DNA from: Chitinophaga pollutisoli
GTDB taxonomy: Bacteria > Bacteroidota > Bacteroidia > Chitinophagales > Chitinophagaceae
Reading direction: 5' to 3'
DNA length: 64,000 nt
NCBI RefSeq assembly: GCF_038396755.1
Contig: NZ_CP149822.1
Location: 3,348,001-3,412,000, forward strand
Every line of letters starts with the position of its first letter. The stretch's first letter is position 1. Shown here one piece after another: positions 27,850-36,189 of this stretch. The position numbers were made by a program, and so were the translations under genes. The notes beneath the pieces were generated by a model. The model ran no database searches. It had not been told where the DNA came from and was given only the letters and a program-made list of their open reading frames with translations.

Positions 27850-28677
27850 TCAATAACTGCGCGGGCTGCTTCTTTCCCGCCATATTTTCAACAGGATATA
27901 CGCGAAAAGCGCCCCGCCCAGATGCGCAAAATGCGCTACGTTGTCGCCTGCCTGATTCTTGAATCCGACATACAATTCCCATAATATGTACCCGCCGATG
28001 AAATATTTTACTTTGATCGGGAAGGGGATGGGGATGATGAACAGATATTGGTTGGGGTATAAATACCCGAAAGCGAGCAACACCCCAAAAACCGCACCGG
28101 AAGCGCCTACCGTGGGAACATTTCTGTATTGTTCCACAAAAACGGAGACGAAATGCCGGGCCTGCCACACCATTTGGTCGGAATCCGGCGGCAGTTGCGA
28201 CCAGGCTTCCACATAGCTTTGCATCTGGTCGAGGTTGTATTTGCTGACGATCACCCGGAAATTATCGAGCGTGGGTTGATCGTAAAACTGCTGGGCCAGG
28301 CTGGTCAGCTGCATGTTTTCATACGTGAGCACGGCTTCGTGGCAAAGAGCCGCGCCGAGGCCGCAGATCAGGTAGAAATTGAGGAAACGCTTCGGTCCCC
28401 AGCGGTTTTCGAGCGTGGAGCCGAACATCCAAAGGGCGAACATGTTCGAGAAAACATGCAGGAAATTGCTCTCGTCGTGCAGGAACAGGTGGGTGATGAA
28501 CTGGTGTGGCCGGAAGTGCTCGGAACCCCAGTACCGCAGCCCGAGAAAATCGCTCAGGCTGAAACCGTACATGCTTTGCAATGCCACCTGGGCCAGCCAG
28601 ACAACAACGTTAATGATTAACAAATACTTGATGACCAGGGGTAATACCTGGAATCTTCCGGGTCTAAACTCGCTCAT
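27850..28677 (-). CDS. Rhomboid-family intramembrane serine protease
   Basis: 275 residues. The active Ser is Ser193 in VGASGAVFG and the active His is His252 in HFAHLGG. HVFSNMFALWMFG is the conserved TM2 block. A ~70-residue soluble insertion (about 120-185) lies before the Ser-bearing span. Such enzymes cleave membrane proteins within the bilayer. It ends 39 bp before the ATG of the pseudo-rhomboid and the two are probably co-expressed. Confidence 0.92.
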   Translation of the reverse strand: MSEFRPGRFQVLPLVIKYLLIINVVVWLAQVALQSMYGFSLSDFLGLRYWGSEHFRPHQFITHLFLHDESNFLHVFSNMFALWMFGSTLENRWGPKRFLNFYLICGLGAALCHEAVLTYENMQLTSLAQQFYDQPTLDNFRVIVSKYNLDQMQSYVEAWSQLPPDSDQMVWQARHFVSVFVEQYRNVPTVGASGAVFGVLLAFGYLYPNQYLFIIPIPFPIKVKYFIGGYILWELYVGFKNQAGDNVAHFAHLGGALFAYILLKIWRERSSPRSY

Positions 28678-28738
28678 GACCGATACTTGTTCTTGATGAT
28701 TATTGTCAATCTCATTTCCACGCTTCTTTCTGCAATGA

Positions 28739-30144
28739 TTAATATTTACGCTGCAGCAGCACTACGTTCTCGATATGGTGGGTGTGGGGGAACATGTCCA
28801 CCGGCCGCACCCTTTCGATGGTGTATTTTTCGCTCAGCAATGCGAGGTCGCGCGCCTGTGTGGCGGGGTTGCAGGACACGTACACGATCCGGGGCGCCGC
28901 CACTTCCAGCAGTTTGGCCGTCAGTTTTTCGTGCATGCCCGCGCGCGGAGGGTCGGTAATGATGACGTCCGGCGCGCCGTGGGCGGCGAAAAACGCATCA
29001 TCCGCAATGTCGATCACGTCTCCCGCGAAAAATTCCGCATTGGCCACGCCGTTGGCAGCCGCGTTTTCCTTCGCGTCGTCAATCGCTTCCTTAATCAGCT
29101 CGATGCCCACCACTTTCTTCGCCTGCCGCGACACAAAAATCCCGATGCTGCCCGTTCCGCAATACAAATCGTACACCGTTTCCTTACCGGTAAGCCCGGC
29201 AAACTCACGGGTCACTTTATATAAGGCCTCGCCCTGGTAGGTATTGGTCTGGAAAAAGGACTTGGGACCGATTTTGAACGTGAAATCCTCCAGTTTTTCC
29301 TCTACATATCCCTTGCCAAACCAGATTTTCGGTTCCAGGTCAAAGATCGTGTCGTTCTTTTTCGGATTGATGGTGTAAAGCAGGGTGGTGATGGCAGGAA
29401 CCTGCTCCAGCAGATGGTCCAGCAGGCCTTTCAGCGCTTCGTCTTCGTGATGGACAACGAGATTGGCCATTACTTCACCGGTGGAGCAGACGCGCAGCAC
29501 GAGGTTGCGCAGCCAGCCCTGCTGCTGGCGGATATCGTAATAAGAAAGGTCATGCTTTTCGGCATAAGCCCGGATGGTATTCTTGATGAGATTGGCCGGC
29601 TCCTCCATGAGGTGGCAGGTATTTATATCCAGCACTTTGTCGAAAAGGCGCGGGATGTGGAAACCGAGAGCGTTGCGGCGGGGAATTTCTTCCCCTTTGG
29701 CCGGCATTTCCGCGTCTGTCAGGTAGGCTTTGTTGGAAAAAGTAAACTCCAGTTTGTTGCGGTAACGGCGGGTATGCTCCGCGCCGAGAATGGGTTCCAG
29801 GGGCGGGAAGCTGAGGTGGCCGATCCGGCGGAGATGATCTTCTACCTGCTGTTGCTTGTATGCCATTTGTTGTTCGTAAGGCAGCATCTGCCATTTACAA
29901 CCTCCGCAAAGGCCGAAATGTTCGCAGAAAGGCTCCGTCCGCTGCGGAGAATAGCTGCGGATGTGCGTGGCCTTGCCTTCGGCCCAGTCTTTTTTATTCT
30001 TCGACAGGCGGACATCCACCACATCGCCGGGTACCACGCCGCCTTCAAGGAATACGACCTTACCGTCGACCCGCGCAAGCGCTTTGCCTTCCGCGGCATA
30101 GCCGGTTACGGGTACATTTTCAAGTACTACATTTTTTTCCTCAC
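28739..30144 (-). CDS. rlmD: 23S rRNA (uracil-C5)-methyltransferase, RlmD/TrmA family (N-terminus frameshifted)
   Basis: The continuous frame (28739-30037) holds the FeS-cluster Cys set (CEHFGLCGGCKWQ), SAM motif YDLYCGTGSIGIF, ITDPPRAGMHEKL and the catalytic Cys in YVSCNPATQARDL. It makes m5U in 23S rRNA. It would start inside the TRAM domain at an internal GTG. The missing 36 residues (NVVLENVPVTGYAAEGKAL...) are readable upstream in the same frame back to an A7 run (30132-30138). One more base there connects to GTG at 30144 (VRKKNVVLEN). A TACCTTTG -7 box ends five bases before that GTG, implying a leaderless or near-leaderless mRNA. Confidence 0.9.
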
Positions 30145-30149
30145 GGGTG

Positions 30150-30157
30150 CAAAGGTA
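30150..30157 (-). promoter_or_regulatory. -7 box of the rlmD promoter
   Basis: Minus-strand TACCTTTG is an exact TAnnTTTG match just upstream of the proposed GTG start at 30144. Confidence 0.5.
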
Positions 30158-30186
30158 GGACGGTTTTATTTACTTTTATTGTTCCT

Positions 30187-31587
30187 ATGCAAAAACTGCT
30201 ATCTCTCCTGCTTGGCTGCCTTTGCAGCGTTTCGTCCCTATCCGCGCAGGGTTACCAGATCTCTGTTACGCTCCGGAACATGCAGTCCGGCACGCTTTAC
30301 CTCGGTCATTACATGGGTAAAACCACGTATGTGATGGATTCCGCGCAGATCAACGCCCAGGGAACCGCGGTGCTGAAAGGCACGGAAACACTTCCCGGCG
30401 GCATTTACCTGATCGTGCTGCCCGGCAAGCAGCAATATTTTGAGATGCTGCTGGACAAGCAGCAGCGTTTCGCCATACAGGCGGATCCGGCAGACCTGTC
30501 GGGGGCCACTTTCACGGGGAGCCCTGATAACACGCTCTTCAGCGACTACAACACCTTTATCCGCGACAATACCCGCGACCTCCAGGCGAAATCCGCCGCG
30601 GCCCGCACCCCGCAGGACTCCGCCGCTATCCGGCCCCTGTCCGAAGCGTTCGGCAAGAAACTGAACGAATACCGGGCGGATGTGATCACGCGAAACCCGA
30701 CATCCCTCCTCGCCAGCCTCTTCAAAGCCATGAAGGAACCGAAAGTACAGCCCATCCCCATAGGGCCCGACGGCAAACCCGATTCCACCTATCCCTACAG
30801 ATATTATAAAGCACATTACTGGGACGAGTTCAACCTGGCCGACGGCCGCCTGGTGCGCACGCCCATCCTCGAAGCGCGGCTCGAGCGCTATTTCAAGCAA
30901 CTGGTAGCGCCGCTGCCGGATTCCATCATCGTGGAAGCGGACCAGATTCTCGCCAAAACGAAGAAGGACAAGGAATCATTCAAGTTTACGCTCTGGTGGC
31001 TCACGCATACTTACGAAACGTCGCCGGTCATGGGAATGGACGCGGTGTTTGTGCACCTGGTGGAGAAATATTACGTGACCGGTGAGGCGTTCTGGATCAC
31101 GCCGGATTATAAAGAAAAGATCATCAGCCGCGCTTATACGATCGCCCCGAATCTGATCGGGCAGCAGGCCGCGCCCCTGGAACTGAAAGATACCGCCGCC
31201 CGCAATATTTCGCTGTACGGCATCAAATCCAAATATACCGTCGTCGTTTTCTGGGACCCTACCTGCGGCCATTGCATCACCGAAGTGCCGAAGCTCGACT
31301 CCGCCTGGAAGGCCAGCTGGAAAAACAAAGGGGTCACCATGCTGGGGGTACGCACCGACGGAACGCAGGAAGAATGGATCAAGTTCATCCGCGACCACAA
31401 CATGTCAGGCTGGATCCATGCCTGGGACCCGGGCTATACCACCAACTACCGTAAAACCTACGACGTGTACGCAACGCCCGTTGTGTACCTCCTCGATGAG
31501 CGGAAAAAAATCCTGGCCAAACGCCTTGGCGTAACCCAATTAGATGAATTCCTGCAACGGGAAGAATCGGGCCTTAACCGAAAATGA
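30187..31587 (+). CDS. Periplasmic TlpA-like thioredoxin-fold protein with DUF4369-type N-terminal domain
   Basis: 466 residues from ATG 30187; longer in-frame readings upstream cross the divergent promoter. A signal peptide (LLSLLLGCLCSVSSLSAQG) is followed by a beta-rich domain (about 22-120), a helical middle and a C-terminal thioredoxin fold with CGHC (Cys360, Cys363) in FWDPTCGHCITEVP and the cis-Pro region YATPVVYLLD. It is likely a disulfide reductase of the cell envelope. Partners are unknown. It is divergent from rlmD. Confidence 0.88.
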   Translation: MQKLLSLLLGCLCSVSSLSAQGYQISVTLRNMQSGTLYLGHYMGKTTYVMDSAQINAQGTAVLKGTETLPGGIYLIVLPGKQQYFEMLLDKQQRFAIQADPADLSGATFTGSPDNTLFSDYNTFIRDNTRDLQAKSAAARTPQDSAAIRPLSEAFGKKLNEYRADVITRNPTSLLASLFKAMKEPKVQPIPIGPDGKPDSTYPYRYYKAHYWDEFNLADGRLVRTPILEARLERYFKQLVAPLPDSIIVEADQILAKTKKDKESFKFTLWWLTHTYETSPVMGMDAVFVHLVEKYYVTGEAFWITPDYKEKIISRAYTIAPNLIGQQAAPLELKDTAARNISLYGIKSKYTVVVFWDPTCGHCITEVPKLDSAWKASWKNKGVTMLGVRTDGTQEEWIKFIRDHNMSGWIHAWDPGYTTNYRKTYDVYATPVVYLLDERKKILAKRLGVTQLDEFLQREESGLNRK

Positions 31588-31684
31588 CCGCGTATAATAG
31601 CCTGTGCATCAGGTCTTTAAAACGACTTTGATATGCTTTGGCACGTTCTTTGGAATTCACCAGTCATCACCAAAACTTTAGGTT

Positions 31685-32383
31685 ATGACGAAAAAGATGA
31701 TGTTAACTTGTGTGGCGATCGGCATGTCGGTTGCTGCAATGGCCCAGGTCAGAGTAGGTGTAAAGGGCGGTTGGAACGTGGCCAACATTTCCGACGCCAA
31801 CAGCGGCTCTGTTGATAAAGGCCGCTCATATAATTCTTTCCACATCGGCGCCATCGCGGACATTCCGCTTTCTCCCATCCTCGCTTTGCAACCCGGCGTT
31901 TTTTATTCTGGTAAAGGTACCAAGATCGAAAGGGGAGAAGAGGGCAGCCTGGCCTACTTCAAAACGACCACTAATCCCAGCTACATAGAAATCCCCGTCA
32001 ACTTTGTGGGTAAAATTCCTGTAGGTACGGATACCCGCATCTTCCTCGGCGCCGGTCCTTACGCGGCATTCGGCGTGGGAGGCAAGAACAAGTATGAGTC
32101 TACCGTGGCGGGCGTGAAAACCACCGGCGAAAGCAATATCAAGTGGGACGACGATACCCCGTTCAACGACGGCGACCCTAATCAGGGTTATGACAAGTAC
32201 AAAAGGTTTGATTACGGCGGCAACCTGCTGGCGGGTGTAGAATTCGGAAACTTCCTGGTGTCCGCCCAATATGGGCTTGGATTCGGTAAAATCCTTTCAG
32301 GGACCGACAACAGTTCCGACGATAAAGGCAAGAACCGTGTCTGGAGCTTTTCAGTAGGCTATCTGCTGGGCCGGAGCAAATAA
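31685..32383 (+). CDS. Outer-membrane beta-barrel protein (PorT-like), copy 1
   Basis: 232 residues. A signal peptide (MTKKMMLTCVAIGMSVAAMA) ends at AQ, followed by VRVGVKGGWNVANISD, the typical first strand of the OMP_b-brl_2 family, and alternating strands such as LALQPGVFYSGKGTKIE and YIEIPVNFVGKIPVG, ending VWSFSVGYLLG. It is the first of three related barrels in tandem on the same strand. The role is structural or porin-like; no ligand can be inferred. Confidence 0.88.
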   Translation: MTKKMMLTCVAIGMSVAAMAQVRVGVKGGWNVANISDANSGSVDKGRSYNSFHIGAIADIPLSPILALQPGVFYSGKGTKIERGEEGSLAYFKTTTNPSYIEIPVNFVGKIPVGTDTRIFLGAGPYAAFGVGGKNKYESTVAGVKTTGESNIKWDDDTPFNDGDPNQGYDKYKRFDYGGNLLAGVEFGNFLVSAQYGLGFGKILSGTDNSSDDKGKNRVWSFSVGYLLGRSK

Positions 32384-32464
32384 ACAATTTGAGCCATACA
32401 GCAGTTTATAGTTAATGCTTTTCATCCGTAACGCAACATTTTCCTAAAACAACAAAAACATAAC

Positions 32465-33079
32465 ATGAAAAAAGTTCTCTTGTCCGTTGCTGCCATGTTG
32501 ATGGCAGGCGCCACATTCGCCCAGGTACAATTTGGGGTGGTGGCGGGACCGCAATTCTCCAGCCAGACGTATAAAATTAACGGCAACAAGGAGACCAGCG
32601 ATTTATTAACGGGCCTGCGTGCAGGTGTTACCGTGGATCTTCCGCTGGCAGACGAGTTCTTTATCCAGCCGAGCCTGTTATATTCAGGCAAAGGCGGCAA
32701 GGAAACAAACGGCAATCTTGAAGGAAAGATGCGTATCCACTACCTGGAGCTTCCGGTGAACTTCATGTTCAAACCTGAAGTTGGGGCGGGTAACCTTTAC
32801 CTCGGCGCAGGGCCATACCTGGCCATGGGCCTGGGTGGCAAGATCGAAGGGCAGGCCTGGGGCATCACGGGCAGCCGCGATATCGACTGGGACAATGACA
32901 TCAAGCGTTTCGACGCCGGCGCCAATCTCCAGTTTGGCTACGAGTTGCCGCAGGGCCTGAACTTCGGGCTTTATGCCGACCTTGGCCTCGTGAACATCAG
33001 TCAAAATGGCAACAGCGACAACTCCCGCCGCAACACTTCTTTCGGTGTAACGCTGGGTTATAAGTTCGCTGGCCGTTAA
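32465..33079 (+). CDS. Outer-membrane beta-barrel protein (PorT-like), copy 2
   Basis: 204 residues. A signal peptide (VLLSVAAMLMAGATFAQ) is followed by VQFGVVAGPQFSSQTYK, IQPSLLYSGKGGKE, YLELPVNFMFKPEVGAGNLYLGAGPYLAMG and a final GVTLGYKFAGR. It shares the 'QP-x-LxYSGKG' and 'LGAGPY-x-AxG' blocks with its neighbours. It lies 81 bp after copy 1 with no terminator between, and a terminator follows it. Confidence 0.88.
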   Translation: MKKVLLSVAAMLMAGATFAQVQFGVVAGPQFSSQTYKINGNKETSDLLTGLRAGVTVDLPLADEFFIQPSLLYSGKGGKETNGNLEGKMRIHYLELPVNFMFKPEVGAGNLYLGAGPYLAMGLGGKIEGQAWGITGSRDIDWDNDIKRFDAGANLQFGYELPQGLNFGLYADLGLVNISQNGNSDNSRRNTSFGVTLGYKFAGR

Positions 33080-33387
33080 CGGCCGTATCATCGCACCCCG
33101 GATATACAATAAAGGGTCAGTTGCGGACGCATATCCCATCTGACCCTTTCTTTTGATTATCAATTGATAAGCTGTTTTATACCGTTGACCCACAAAAAAT
33201 GCCGATTTAAGTTAACAATTGGTTATTGTAGCTGTTTATACAATGTGACTCAATCTTCTTTGCCTTATTTTCGCGCCTCAATACAGAGGACAGAGAGAGA
33301 CGAATTAGGACCCCTAACCGAATAGACCTCCAATATATTTCGATTATGCCAGCCCGAACGATTCGTCGCCCCTAAAAACCATTGACT
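33080..33387 (+). other. Intergenic region before the third barrel gene
   Basis: A terminator occupies 33111-33149. The remaining ~240 bp is AT-rich and non-coding. TATTTTCG near 33268 is one base from the -7 consensus. Nothing else is seen. Confidence 0.4.
33111..33149 (+). terminator. Terminator after the second barrel gene
   Basis: AAAGGGTCAG (33111-33120) pairs with CTGACCCTTT (33140-33149) across a 19-nt loop, followed by CTTTTG. Confidence 0.72.
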
Positions 33388-34089
33388 ATGAAAAAAGCTT
33401 TACTCGTGTGTATGCTATTGTACGCGGCCCCGGGAGTATTTGGACAGGTGAGTATAGGAGTACGGGGAGGTTTTAACGCATCTAATATTGAATTCGGCGG
33501 AGGCGCCGGAGAAACGATCGGAACAGGTTACATGAAACCGTTATATGGTTGGCATGCAGACCTGATGTTCAACATTCCGGTGGCCGGCAGGTTCTATTTA
33601 CAGCCGTATTTACGTTATATCCGCAAGGGCGCAACCATCCGGGACCAGCCCTGGCTGAAGCCGGACATTCCCGGTCTGACGGTAACCTGGGGCAGCAGCA
33701 TGGAACTGGATTACCTCGAATTACCGGTTAACATGGTGTATAAATTGCCGGTGGGCCGCGGCCACCTCGTGGGTGGCGTTGGACCGTACGTAGGATATGG
33801 TCTGAAAGGAAAATATAATTACAGGTTGATGCGCAACGGTGTGGAAGAAGCGCGCGAAGTGCGGAAGGTCCGGTTTTCGGATAGCGGGGGCGACGCCTCC
33901 ACGATCCGGATGCAACCCTGGGAAGCCGGGGCGCATTTGTCCATCGGGTATGAATTCTTCAGCACGTTCACGATCGCTGCCAATTGCAATATTGGTCTTA
34001 CCGATATCGACCGGGGTAACGACGGGCGCAGCCGTAACCAGTACCTCGGCCTGAGCATGGGATTCCTGCTCAACCGGGAAGATTACTGA
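33388..34089 (+). CDS. Outer-membrane beta-barrel protein (PorT-like), copy 3
   Basis: 233 residues from ATG 33388; a TTG two codons earlier is less likely. Signal peptide MKKALLVCMLLYAAPGVFGQ, then VSIGVRGGFNASNIE, LQPYLRYIRKGATI, YLELPVNMVYKLPVGRGHLVGGVGPYVGYG and terminal QYLGLSMGFLLNRED. It has the same architecture as the two preceding barrels but is more diverged and has its own terminator. Confidence 0.87.
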   Translation: MKKALLVCMLLYAAPGVFGQVSIGVRGGFNASNIEFGGGAGETIGTGYMKPLYGWHADLMFNIPVAGRFYLQPYLRYIRKGATIRDQPWLKPDIPGLTVTWGSSMELDYLELPVNMVYKLPVGRGHLVGGVGPYVGYGLKGKYNYRLMRNGVEEAREVRKVRFSDSGGDASTIRMQPWEAGAHLSIGYEFFSTFTIAANCNIGLTDIDRGNDGRSRNQYLGLSMGFLLNREDY

Positions 34090-34110
34090 TACATCATTTG
34101 GGCTTAGGCC

Positions 34111-34149
34111 AAAAAAGAGGGATCTCCGCGCGGAGGTCCCTCTTTTTTA
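34111..34149 (+). terminator. Strong terminator after the third barrel gene
   Basis: AAAAAAGAGGGATCTCCG pairs with CGGAGGTCCCTCTTTTTT, with only one internal mismatch, followed by more T. Confidence 0.85.
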
Positions 34150-34257
34150 TTTTTTATCCCCGGGTAGGGGTAAGGTGAATGGCAGGCGTCATAATACCAG
34201 CAATACATCACCAATAAGTTTTCTAAACAAAGGTGTGACAGTTATAGGGAAACACAG

Positions 34258-34284
34258 CCATTGCGTATCCACGCAATGGTTTTT
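34258..34284. terminator. Hairpin near the 3' end of metF
   Basis: CCATTGCGT (34258-34266), ATCC loop, ACGCAATGG (34271-34279), TTTTT on the plus strand. It lies just outside the metF stop. The T run is on the plus side, so on the minus strand it is only a hairpin followed by CTGTGTTT. Confidence 0.6.
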
Positions 34285-34290
34285 CCGTTT

Positions 34291-35244
34291 TTAGAGGATG
34301 GAAGATACCACCTGCTGCACCACTTTGGGTTTGCCCAGCGTATAATAATGAAGCACGGGTATGCCGGCGGCCTTCAGCTCTTTCGACTGCTGGATGAGCC
34401 ATTCGGTGCCTACCAGTTCCACATCCTTGTCGGTTTTGCATTTGAGCACCTCGTTGGCGAACTCGTCGGGCATGTCTACATGGAAAATGCGCGGCAGAAC
34501 GGTCAGTTGCTTTTTGGAAGTGAGGGGTTTGAGGCCGGGGATGATGGGGACGGTGATCCCGTTTTCGCGGCATTTGGCTACGAAATCGAAGAATTTTTTA
34601 TTGTCGAAGAACATCTGGGTCACGATGTAATCGGCACCTCCGTCTACTTTTTTCTTCAGGTAATTCATGTCGGTCTGCAGGTTGGGGGCTTCGAAATGCT
34701 TTTCGGGATAGCCGGCCACGCCGATGCAGAATTTGGTTTTGATGCCGCCCTGGAGGTCTTCTTCCAGATACATGCCGTTGTTCATGTTCACCACCTGCTG
34801 GAGCAGCTCGGTGGCGTAGCGGTGGCCGTTGGGATGGGCTTCGAAGAAGGTTTCGTTCTTCGGCGCGTCGCCGCGGAGTACCAGCACATTGTCGATCCCG
34901 AGAAAGTTCAGGTCGATGAGGGCGTTTTCGGTTTCTTCTTTGGAGAAGCCGCCGCAGATGAGGTGGGGAACGGCGTCTACCTTGTAATGGTTCATGATGG
35001 CGGCGCAGATGCCCACGGTGCCGGGGCGCTTGCGGATCTCCACCTTGTCGAACGAACCGTCGGCCCGCTTCTTGAACATATGCTCGCTGCGATGGTAGGT
35101 CACATTGATATATGCCGGGTTGAACTCCATCAGCGGGTCCAGATGTTCCCAGATGGAATCAATGCTTTTCCCTTTGAGCGGCGGCAGGATTTCGAAAGAG
35201 ATCAGGGTATCTTTCGCCTGGGCGATATGTTCGGTGACTTTCAT
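34291..35244 (-). CDS. metF: Methylenetetrahydrofolate reductase
   Basis: 317 residues, FAD-dependent reduction of 5,10-methylene-THF to 5-methyl-THF for methionine synthesis. Family blocks: SFEILPPLKGKSID (catalytic Glu), AYINVTYHRSEHM, NVLVLRGDAP, FCIGVAGYPEKH, GGADYIVTQMFFDN and PIIPGLKPLTSKKQL. Length is as usual for Bacteroidota. A TATTTTTG box precedes it. I see no SAM or cobalamin riboswitch in the short leader. Confidence 0.96.
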   Translation of the reverse strand: MKVTEHIAQAKDTLISFEILPPLKGKSIDSIWEHLDPLMEFNPAYINVTYHRSEHMFKKRADGSFDKVEIRKRPGTVGICAAIMNHYKVDAVPHLICGGFSKEETENALIDLNFLGIDNVLVLRGDAPKNETFFEAHPNGHRYATELLQQVVNMNNGMYLEEDLQGGIKTKFCIGVAGYPEKHFEAPNLQTDMNYLKKKVDGGADYIVTQMFFDNKKFFDFVAKCRENGITVPIIPGLKPLTSKKQLTVLPRIFHVDMPDEFANEVLKCKTDKDVELVGTEWLIQQSKELKAAGIPVLHYYTLGKPKVVQQVVSSIL

Positions 35245-35273
35245 GTTAGATAGCGCTTTCTGTAAAAGCCCCG

Positions 35274-35281
35274 CAAAAATA
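35274..35281 (-). promoter_or_regulatory. -7 box of the metF promoter
   Basis: Minus-strand TATTTTTG, an exact TAnnTTTG match, 30 bp before the metF ATG. The -33 element is weak. Confidence 0.45.
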
Positions 35282-35349
35282 ATATATCCCCCAATAATTA
35301 ACTAATAGCCAATAAATGGTTAAAATACTTCATCTATTGCCTAAAACCG

Positions 35350-35378
35350 TTGTCCATTCGCCGATTTTATTATTTTTG
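35350..35378 (+). promoter_or_regulatory. lptB promoter
   Basis: TTG (35350-35352), 18 bp, TATTTTTG (35371-35378). This fits the Bacteroidota -33/-7 layout, 14 bp before the ATG. Confidence 0.55.
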
Positions 35379-35392
35379 CCGAGATTCTAACT

Positions 35393-36160
35393 ATGGCATT
35401 AAGGATACATACGCAGCAATTGGTGAAGCGCTACCGGACCAGAACGGTGGTGAACCACGTTTCGGTGGAGGTGACGCAGGGCGAGATCGTAGGGCTGCTG
35501 GGCCCCAACGGCGCGGGTAAGACCACTACTTTTTACATGGTAGTGGGGCTGATCAAGCCGGATGAGGGAGAAGTGTTCCTCAACGACATTAATATTACCA
35601 AACTACCCATGTACAAACGGGCGCAGATGGGTATTGGCTACCTTCCCCAGGAAGCCAGCGTATTCCGCAAACTCAGCGTGGAAGACAATATCTCCGCCGT
35701 GCTGGAAATGACGAAGCTGACCAAAGCGGAGCAAAAAGACAAGCTCGAAAGCCTCCTCAGCGAATTCCGTTTGCAACACGTGAGGAAAAGTCCGGGCGAC
35801 GTACTTTCCGGCGGAGAGCGCCGGCGTACCGAGATTGCGCGCGCCCTGGCGGTGGACCCCAAGTTCATCTTGCTCGACGAGCCCTTTGCCGGCATCGATC
35901 CCATCGCCGTGGAAGACATCCAGGGCATCGTAGCTAAACTCAAATACCGCAATATCGGCATCCTGATTACCGACCACAACGTACAGGAGACACTTTCCAT
36001 CACCGACCGCGCCTATCTGCTCTTTGAAGGCAAAATCCTCAAAGCCGGGTCCGCCGAAGAACTCGCGGAAGATGAACAGGTGAGAAAAGTGTATCTTGGC
36101 CAGAATTTCGTGCTCCGAAGGAAAGACTACCTCGACGAAGCCGCAAAACAAGTAGAATAA
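35393..36160 (+). CDS. lptB: LPS export ABC transporter ATP-binding protein LptB
   Basis: 255 residues. Walker [12 protein letters not shown]-loop [12 protein letters not shown] (the LptB-typical [13 protein letters not shown]), signature LSGGERRR, Walker [14 protein letters not shown] and switch His in [10 protein letters not shown]. It powers extraction of lipopolysaccharide from the inner membrane with LptF/G, whose genes are not in the window. Followed by an adenylating enzyme gene 29 bp downstream. Confidence 0.96.
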   Translation: MALRIHTQQLVKRYRTRTVVNHVSVEVTQGEIVGLLGPNGAGKTTTFYMVVGLIKPDEGEVFLNDINITKLPMYKRAQMGIGYLPQEASVFRKLSVEDNISAVLEMTKLTKAEQKDKLESLLSEFRLQHVRKSPGDVLSGGERRRTEIARALAVDPKFILLDEPFAGIDPIAVEDIQGIVAKLKYRNIGILITDHNVQETLSITDRAYLLFEGKILKAGSAEELAEDEQVRKVYLGQNFVLRRKDYLDEAAKQVE

Positions 36161-36189
36161 CCTATCACAAAACCCTGCTATAAACCGGT

